Shown piece after piece: positions 56,301 through 64,000 of a stretch of DNA of 64,000 nucleotides. Each line of letters begins with the position of its first letter. Position 1 is the stretch's first letter. Origin of the DNA: Wurfbainia villosa (Eukaryota > Streptophyta > Magnoliopsida > Zingiberales > Zingiberaceae); NCBI GenBank assembly GCA_025175895.1, contig CM045988.1, positions 12,553,647 through 12,617,646 of the forward strand. The letters run 5' to 3'. A program made the translations under genes and the position numbers. The notes beneath the pieces were generated by a model. The model saw nothing but the letters and a program-made list of their open reading frames with translations. It searched no databases and had not been told where the DNA came from.

Positions 56301-58524
56301 TGTTAGTAATATATGAGAGCTGTCCTAAGGCAATCGCCTTATGTATGAACCATTTATATGATAAATGAAGATTCACTATTTGAGTATACATGGTTTCATG
56401 TATTTGATTAGATCTAAAACTCATTTACTGAATGTCCACGATACGATTCACAACATGAGAGAATTTGTGATCGGATCACAACTAGTGAGTATCTCTACAT
56501 GTGTAATTGTGATGTATCAGAATTATCCCTAGTCGATGAATTGATGGATTTGAACACCATTGATTCTGTCGAGACTAGCACGAGGTATACTCCTTGGTGT
56601 ATCTAAGCAGCTGATTCTCACTGGCTGGAGACATTGTGATGTCCGAAGTTAATCGTGGATGCTAGTTATGGTAACTAGTTCATTGGAGTGACCAGCCGTA
56701 AGACTTCATATGGTTCTCTGCATATATAGATATGTCAATGAAGTTCTTACTGCAGCTTAAGTGCGATGTTTCTTTGAGTTGCGGTATTCAAGTCATCTTG
56801 ATCATAAAGACTTATGCTTTGACATCTTAAGCAAGCATCTCTGAGGAGATGTGGACCCGGGATGATTGGGTATAAGTCGAAGTGATCGAAGATGTTTGAA
56901 TAGCCTATAAAGGATTCACCACTCCTTGCGAGGAGATGTATACCGATGGCCTCTCGTCGGATTGTTACTAAAGCCTTTGGCCAAAGCATTACATGTTTAG
57001 AGTAAGGTACTCTTCGATACATGTGCAGTAACTAGAATCCGTAGGACGAGGAAATGATACTTGGGCTAGGTGTGACGTAGTCAGCCTAGTGAGGACTGAC
57101 ACTATAGACCATGTCTTGAACCAAGTGGGTATAAGATGAGTGAAGGGAATGGGGCACGATTCATTCGAGCTGCTGAAGGGTTTCAGAAATAGTTCTTGAT
57201 CAACCGTTGATCTTTTCAGTTAATTGGGGATCATGATGTACTACTAGGTGCCACTCATGATCGTTCTATAATTAATGGTTAATTATAGATGGCCAACATA
57301 AACCGAAAACCTATTTGGTCACATGCACAACGAGCGTAATCTGAAGGATTTAAAACGAGCTTAAGAATGAGATTCTCATACCGAGATAAACTGGGTTTGG
57401 TTGGACCAAACATGGAGCGAGCATGAAATTATTTCAGTCGCAATGGAAGCGTGGATGAGCCGTGTCTTATGAAGACATAATGGATGAACCAAAATGGTTC
57501 GGTTCTAATCCAATGGAGGAGAATAAACCAAAGGGTTTGGTTTATTTTAAACGAATGAACCAAAGTTAGTTCGGTTCGTTTTAACTTAAAATAAACCATT
57601 ATGGTTTGGTTTATTTTAACTTAAATTAATGGAGCGGGTTAACGGGCCTTATGGTTATGATCCAATAACCATTAAGAGAATTAGTTCTCTATAAAATAGG
57701 GCTTAAGGGTTTTGTTAAACCCTAATCCAATTCCCTTAACCTAATTGTTGCCACCCCTCTTCCTCTCCTTGGAGAAGTCGGCGCCAACATCCATTGCCGC
57801 CGCCCACCCCCTTGTGCCGCCGTCCAAATTGTTGCCGGCGTCCAAGCTTCGGCCGGTGATCCTCCGGCAACTCTCCGGTGATCTCCTTTGGGTTCGGCAT
57901 CAAGGTGAGCTTCATCCTACCCTTTTTGGCCGGCCCCTACTCCTCCACCAAAGCTGTCCAGTTTTCTGGACAGCTTGTTTCCCTCTCGTCGGAGCGTCAT
58001 TTAGATGATGTTTGGAGCTCCGACAGCGGTAGCCTTGCCGGGGATTCGATCTCTGATAATCCTCATAGGTGGAGGACGAATGATTCGTCAAACGGTTGAC
58101 GAATACCTCTCCGGAGAAGCGAGTTTTGAGGACTCATTTTTTGATCCGAATTTGGATTCGGATCGTGATCTTCTCTCGATCACATCGTCTTCAACACGAG
58201 GCTAGTAACCCGTACGAAGACGAGGCTCATGACTTGGTGAAGTCATCCCGAAGATACTCGGCGTGGATACGGATAGAGACGATTCTAGCGAGGATCGTTC
58301 CGGTTGATGTCTTTCCCGCTACACGTGATACGTAAGATATACGTAGTTAAATTTCCTTTTATTGCAAAATTTAAATTTACGGTTATGTCTACACATGTTG
58401 TACTATGCATGAGTATGATGTGTGTGTTGTAATAAATTAGATTTATTATTTTATTCCTTCCGCTGTGCACATGTTTGCGAAACATGTTCGAACACACACT
58501 CGGCGCAGTGCCGAAAACCCAACA
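56301..58524 (+). repeat. Copia-I 5' LTR (right copy), 2224 bp
   Basis: TGTTAGTAATATATGAGAG to AAAACCCAACA. TATA box TCTATAAAATAGGG near 57689. Its first 410 bp match 63589-64000 closely. The hairpin AAGCTGTCCAG-TTTT-CTGGACAGCTT is at 57951-57976. Confidence 0.94.
57951..57976. repeat. Perfect 11-bp hairpin in copia-I LTR (right copy)
   Basis: Same stem as at 4235-4260; loop TTTT, as expected for the opposite strand. Confidence 0.85.
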
Positions 58525-58525
58525 G

Positions 58526-58537
58526 TGGTATCAGAGC
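58526..58537 (+). promoter_or_regulatory. Primer-binding site of copia-I (right copy)
   Basis: TGGTATCAGAGC one base after the LTR. Confidence 0.95.
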
Positions 58538-59815
58538 CCAGGTTGTGTTTCGACATAATCGTAAAATTATTTTGCGATAGTCATAATGATATTTCTGGAA
58601 ATTTTTTACTTTTGGAAAGTTAGAAGTATTTATGGAAATTTTTCAATTTTGGAAAGTCTAGAAGTATTTATGGAAATCTTCCACTTTTGGAAAGTTGGAA
58701 GTATTTATGGAAATTGATATTTTCCATAAATAAAATATTTTTATTAGATTTTGGAAATTTGTTTTCTAATTTATCATGATTTGATTTGGGAAATCAAATC
58801 TTAAAAATATTTTATTTCCATAAGTAGTTTTGATGATTTAGGAAATTGATTTCCTAAATTGACTTTCCTTAATCAACTATTTCCACAAATAAAATATGTG
58901 ATTAGATTTGGAAATTTATTTCCTAATTTAATCATGATTTGATTTGGAGAATAAAATCTTAAACATATTTTATTTCCATAAATAGTTATGACATATAAGG
59001 AAATATTGTACATGACATAATTGTATGCCATGTAATTGCATTAGATGCATATCATTATGACATGCGTGTCGTGACATGTAGATGTATGCCATGTATGCCA
59101 TGCCATGTAGATAATAGTTATTTTCATGCAAAGAGGATGAGACATAAAAACCCTAACTCAATATTAAAGCCTACACCTTCCATTAATATGGTTAGAACCA
59201 GAGTTCCGTTTCTTGTTCGGGTTGTTGGACTCTCTCCAAGCCCGGCTCGAACCCGAACATGTTCAAACCATGGAATAGTTTAATACTAATATGGTAAGAG
59301 TCAGAGGTCAATCATTAGCTTTGGTTGTTGGACTCTCTCCAAGCCGGGCTAATTGGTTGAATGCACTCTAACCATATTAAAACTATTCCTCGATTAATGG
59401 GTTGGCTTTAACCTGGAGCATCGGCTTGTTGGACTCTCTCCAAGGTCGATGTAAAGGGAGGTGAAGTTGGGTGCTATGCATATAATGCATACTTGTTAAT
59501 GTGTTAACAACCCGATGTATGTGTGAACATTCAATTAGTTGATAGCACATTATGATAGTTGCATATACGTGATATGCAATCGGTATATTTGATACCTACC
59601 ATCGTAGTTATGAATGGCTTGTTGGACTCTCTCCAAGGTTGTTCATATCTATGATGGATATCAGCCCATTCGGAGATGGACCTATGATCTCCCGAAGTGA
59701 TTTTGGGGTTTTTGAAATTCGAAAAATGAATGGGATTTATAAATGTATATTGATGCATTTTAAAATCATTTTCTCATATATGCTCGTTTTGTATTTCTAA
59801 GTTAATATATTGATC
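58538..59815 (+). other. Copia-I leader (right copy) with four hairpin motifs
   Basis: AT-rich first half with direct repeats (TTTGGAAAGT..AGAAGTATTTATGG, 58610-58710). Second half has four copies of TTGTTGGACTCTCTCCAAG at about 59222, 59325, 59426 and 59619; each contains TTGGA-N5-TCCAA. No coding frame. Confidence 0.75.
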
Positions 59816-60421
59816 ATGATGTCTTTGAATTTGCGTTCCATTTTGGATTCGAATAAATTGACTGGGCCGAACTTCTTGGACTGGCTTAGAAACTTGAGAA
59901 TTGTTCTCAAGGTTGAAAAGCTTGCAAATGTCCCCGAAGCGCCTCTTCCTGCCCGTCCTAGTGACAATGCAACTCTGGACCAATTGTTGGCCTATAAGAA
60001 ACATGTGACTGATTCTGAAATGGCGAGTTGCATCATGCTAGCCACGATGGTACCTGAGCTGCGGAAGCAGCATGAGCATATGGATGCTCATATCATAGTC
60101 TTTCATCTTTATGAGTTGGTTGATGTGCAAGTGAGATTCGAAAGGTTCGAAGTCTCCAAGCTCCTCTTCACCTCTGAGATGCAAGAAGGTTCATCTGTGG
60201 TACTGCTCAACATGCTGAAGACAGTGGAGTCTTCTGAGAAGCATGAGTAGGGGACGATGTTGTAAGTTGATTCCTCGAAGAAAGGCTCTAAGAGGAAGTC
60301 AAAGGAATAGCAGAAGGGGAAGAAAAAGGCTAAAAAGGTAGAACCAACTCAAAAGGGAACTTGCCATCATTATGGCAAGGAGGGTCATTGGCGAAGAAAT
60401 TGCAAGATTTATCTTGAGTTC
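59816..60421 (+). pseudogene. Copia-I gag (right copy), internally deleted
   Basis: ATG 59816, MMSLNLRSILDSNKLTGPNF. At about 60201 a 165-bp in-frame segment present in the left copy is missing (SSVV joined to LLNMLKTVE). Stops TAG at 60248 and about 60308. The zinc knuckle reads CHHYGKEGHWRRNC (about 60363): the second Cys is Tyr (TGT to TAT). Confidence 0.9.
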
Positions 60422-63400
60422 GTGAAGAAGAATAAGGCATTGGATGCCCCATCTTCTTCAGATATCTTCGTTATTGATTGTCATTCTATTTTCTCAAACA
60501 CTTGGGTATTGGATACTGAGTGTGGCTCACATATATGTAATGACATACATGGGCTAAAGAATAGAAGAAGACTCGTCAAGGGAGAGTCAAATTTACGTGT
60601 TGGGAATGGAGCAAAAGTTGCTGCACTCGCCATCGGAACGTATTTGTTGAAACTCCCTATAGGACTTGTCTTAAAACTGGACAATTGCTTTTATCTTCCT
60701 TCATTGATAAAGAACATCATTTCTATTTCTTGTTTAAATAGAAATGGGTACCATTTGACTTTTAGTAACAATTGTTGTTACATAACTTTGAATGGAGTTC
60801 TTTATGGGATTGGAACTTTAAGCAATGGTGTTTATACGTTGGACGTATCCAGTGACGTTTTCAATATCGAAGCGAGCAACAAGCGTGCTCGAAAAGATAA
60901 TCAATTAGACTCCTACATGTGACATTGTCATCTTGGCCATGTAAGCAAGAAACGCATGTCCGAATTACATCGGTGTGGAATTCTGGAATCGTTTGAATTA
61001 GATTCATACGATACATGCGAATCATGCTTGAAAGGCAAGATGACTAAGTTACCTTTTACCGGAAAAGGTGAACGAGTGGGAGAGTTGCTAGGTCTAATAC
61101 ATACTGATGTATATGGACCTATGTCAACTCAAGCTTTAGGAGGCTATAGCTACTTCATTACCTTCACCGATGATCACTCACGGTTTGGGTATGTGTTTTT
61201 GATGAAACACAAGTCTGAAGCCTTTGAAAGGTTCAAAGAATTCAGAAATGAAGTAGAGAAACAACATGACAAGAGTATTAAAATACTTCGATCGAATCGA
61301 GGTGGTGAATACTTAAGTCAAGAGTTTCTTGATCATCTAAGAGACAATGGTATATTGTCTCAATGGACTCCGCCATATACACCACAGCATAATGGTGTAT
61401 CAGAGAGGTGTAATCGGACCTTGTTGGACATGGTCAGGTCAATGATGAATCATGCGAATCTTCCCAAGTCCTTTTGGGGCTATGCACTTTAGACAACTAT
61501 TTACTTGTTAAACAGAATGCCAACCAAGGTAGTCTCTACTACTCCATATGAGATATGGAATAGTAAGAAACCTCATGTATCTTACTTGAAGATATGGGGT
61601 TGTCCTGCTTATGTGAAGCGGACTGTATCAGACAAATTGGATGCTAAGTCCGATAAATGTCTATTTATTGGATACCCTAAGAAAACAAGGGGTTACCAAT
61701 TCTATCATCCTGTGGAACAAAAGGTGTTTGTTTCAAGGCATGCTGTGTTTCTAGAGAAAGAGTTTCTCTTGCAAGAAAACAGTGGGAGTGTCGTCGAGCT
61801 TGAGGAGGCTCGAGAGACTCAAATAGACATTGATGAGATACCTGGTGAAGCACAACAGTCGATAACTCATAGTGATGAGCAATCGGCTGGACCTACTGTA
61901 ACACCACATCTTCATAGATCTGGTAGAACATGCAACATTCCTGAGAGATATGGATTTCTCGTAAGTGAATCGAACGACGTGTTACTCATTGATGATGAGG
62001 AGCCTACCAGTTATGAAGAAGTGCTGACAAGTTCAGAAAGGGATAAGTGGCTTGAAGCCATGAAGTCGGAAATGGATTACATGTATGAAAACCAAGTTTG
62101 GAACTTGGTTGACCCACCTGAAGGCATCAAGCCTATAGGGTGCAAGTGGGTTTTCAAGAAGAAAACCGACATGGATGGTAATGTGATTACCTATAAAGCT
62201 AGATTAGTGGCGAAAGGATATCGTCAAAAACAAGGTGTTGATTATGACGAAACCTATTCGCCTGTAGCTATGCTTAAATCCATTCGGATGCTCCTGGCCA
62301 TAGCGGCTCATTATGATTATGAGATATGGCAGATGGATGTGAAAACAACTTTCCTTAATGGAAATCTGCTCGAGGACGTGTATATGATACAGCCTGAGGG
62401 TTTCACATCGGTTGATAAAACCAAGGTATGCAAATTTTGACGGTCCATATATGGATTGAAGCAAGCATCCAGGAGCTGGAATATTCGTTTTGATGAGACA
62501 ATCAAAAAGTTTGATTTCTCACAAAATCCAGACGAACCTTGTGTGTACAAGAAGGTTAGTGGGAGTGCAGTCGTGTTCCTAGTATTGTATGTCGATGATA
62601 TATTATTTATAGGAAATGATGTTTCAATCTTACAGTTAGTTAAGGTTTGGTTATCCAAGACATTCTCCATGAAAGACCTGGGAGAAACAACCTACATCCT
62701 CGGGATTAAGATCTATAGAGATAGATCGAAACAGTTGCTTGGTCTTTCGTAGTCTACATATATAGACCGAGTGTTAAAGAGGTTTAGCATGTCGGAATCC
62801 AAGAAAGGTTTCCTACCCATCAGGCATGGGGTACACCTTTCGAAGTCTATGTGTCCGCGCACAGAAGACGAGAGGATTTGCATGAGTAAGATTTCCTATG
62901 CATCCGCAATAGGATCTATCATGTATGCTATGTTATGTACGAGGCCCGATGTATCGTATGCTCTGAGTGTCATGAGCAGATACCAGTCTGATCCAGGAAT
63001 GGATCATTGGGTGGCTGTTAAGACGATCCTTAAGTACTTAAGAAGAACTAAGGATGTGTTCCTAATATATGGAGAAGGGGACATGGTGATACGCGGGTAT
63101 ACGGATGCCAGCTTCCAGACAGACAAGGATGATTCTAGGTCTCAGTCTGGATACGTGTTCACCTTGAATGGGGGCGCAGTGAGTTGGAAAAGTTCCAAAC
63201 AAGACACTGTAGCGGATTCTACCACTGAGGCAGAATACATTGCAGCTTCGGAAGCAGCAAAGGAAGCGGTTTGGATCAAGAAGTTCATTTATGAACTTGG
63301 TGTGATTCCAGCCATTGTTGAAGCAATACTGGTCTACTGCGACAACAATGGAGCAATTGCACAGGCGAAAGAGCCAAGGTCTCATCAACGATCCAAACAT

Positions 63401-63574
63401 GTGCTTCGCCGCTATCATCTTATCAGAGAGATCATCAGTAGGAAAGAAATACAAATCGAGAAAATCCCCACTGAAAGGAACTTAGCAGATCCTTTGACTA
63501 AGGCATTACCTCAAAGTAAGTTTGAGGGTCATGTTACTGCTTATGGTATTGGATACCGTAGCGATTGGCATTAG
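60422..63574 (+). pseudogene. Copia-I pol (right copy): PR, INT, RT, RNase H
   Basis: Protease WVLDTECGSHICND: DTG is DTE (60512-60520). GAG-pre-integrase stop TGA for Trp (60920). Integrase HTDVYGPM (Cys to Tyr), RSNRGGEY with the second catalytic Asp changed to Asn, PQHNGVSERCN. Stop TAG for Glu at 61490. RT: QMDVKTTFLNGN, stop TGA for Arg at about 62438, YVDDI at 62588. Stop TAG for Gln at 62750. RNase H: GYTDASFQTD, ADSTTEAEYIAA, VYCDNNGAIAQAKEPRSHQ, end ADPLTKALPQSKFEGH...DWH at 63574. Five stops and no clear frameshift; all fit C-to-T or G-to-A except TAG for GAG. Confidence 0.94.
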
Positions 63575-63577
63575 GCC

Positions 63578-63586
63578 AAGTGGGAG
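63578..63586 (+). promoter_or_regulatory. Polypurine tract of copia-I
   Basis: AAGTGGGAG just before the 3' LTR; primes plus-strand DNA. Confidence 0.8.
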
Positions 63587-63588
63587 TC

Positions 63589-64000
63589 AGTTAGTAATAT
63601 ATGAGAGATGTCCTAAGGCAATCGCCTTATGTATGAACCATTTATATGATAAATGAAGATTCACTATTTGAGTATATATGGTTTCATGTATTTGATTAGA
63701 TCTTAAACTCATTTACCGAATGTCCACGATACGATTCATAGCATGAGAGAATTTGTGATTGGATCACAACTAGTGAGTATCTCTACATGTGTAATTGTTA
63801 TGTATCAAAATTATCCCTAGTCGATGAATTGATGGATTTGGACACCATTGATTCTGTCGAGACTAGCACAAGTTATACTCCTTGGTGTATCCAAGCAGCT
63901 GATTCTCACTGGCCGGAGACATTGTGATGTCCGGAGTTAATCGTGGATGCTAGTTATGGTAACTAGTTCATTGGAGTGACCAGCCGTAAGACTTTATATG
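63589..64000 (+). repeat. Copia-I 3' LTR (right copy), cut by window edge
   Basis: AGTTAGTAATATATGAGAG, the first T of TGTTAG apparently changed; matches 56301-56711 with few differences. Confidence 0.93.

Larger units (their letters stand above)
56301..64000 (+). mobile_element. Copia-I, right copy (nearly complete)
   Basis: 5' LTR, primer site, leader, gag, PR, INT, RT, RNase H, polypurine tract and the first ~410 bp of the 3' LTR, after which the window ends. Preceding bases GTTAG (56296-56300) would be the target duplication. It lies in inverse orientation to the left copy at 1-5891. Polyprotein frames are broken and two catalytic residues are lost. Confidence 0.95.

Noticed and set aside
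3674..58537. tRNA genes at the TGGTATCAGAGC sites
   Set aside because: Only the 12 bases complementary to the tRNA 3' end are present; these are primer-binding sites.

Overview
The window is plant nuclear DNA. One single-copy host gene, an intron-containing ER HSP70 (BiP, 18326-21487), sits in a dense nest of LTR retrotransposons. Evidence for a plant: an HDEL-ended BiP with six GT-AG introns, initiator-Met-tRNA primer sites (TGGTATCAGAGC), Ty1/copia polyproteins of plant type, and a solo LTR of Ty3/gypsy style. Large genome size and a monocot are plausible, but the species cannot be fixed from the sequence.

Layout, left to right. 1-5891: minus-strand Ty1/copia element (copia-I) running off the left edge, with a 2.2-kb LTR. 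It cut into a second minus-strand LTR (LTR-B, 5892-6976), which itself cut the gag of a third minus-strand element (gag J plus its 5' LTR, 6977-8639). 8640-10577: 3' end of a copia pol gene and its LTR-like tail (K). 10578-16947: element A, a gag-only copia-like element with TSD TTTGT and a scrambled 5' part. 16953-23375: BiP island with unfolded-protein-response-like promoter sites. 23376-23629 continued at 38038-38326: a gag-like reading frame with a hydrophobic C-terminus, split by element G (gag-only, 23630-38032, TSD ACCTA), which is itself split by H (a SIRE/Maximus-like gag-pol element, 24505-32784, TSD GTTGT). 38742-48520: copia element D, split by C (minus-strand gag-only element with an intact gag, 40201-46885, TSD ATTGT) and truncated by E (SIRE-like, 48521-55484), which carries a solo LTR F (52528-54814, TSD TAAAC). 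55485-56300: unresolved fragment. 56301-64000: plus-strand copy of copia-I, almost complete, running off the right edge.

The most striking signal is a 10-bp palindrome, CAGTCGACTG (about 60 exact copies counted by eye; about 0.06 expected for a random 10-mer in 64 kb). It is concentrated in U3, directly upstream of the TATA box, in at least seven LTRs of different families (gag-only elements A, G, C and J; SIRE-like H and E; LTR-B), and occurs in the leader of the interrupted gag-like frame. It is absent from the BiP gene and from the copia-I, D and F sequences. Between the two LTRs of single elements, whole palindromes are replaced by recurrent GATCG-type words while the flanks stay nearly identical. 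The gag-only elements share LTR termini, primer site, polypurine tract and palindromes with H and E, so the two groups look like non-autonomous and autonomous partners. Apart from BiP, only the gag of C is an intact retroelement reading frame of full length; the other polyproteins carry stops, mostly explicable as C-to-T or G-to-A changes.
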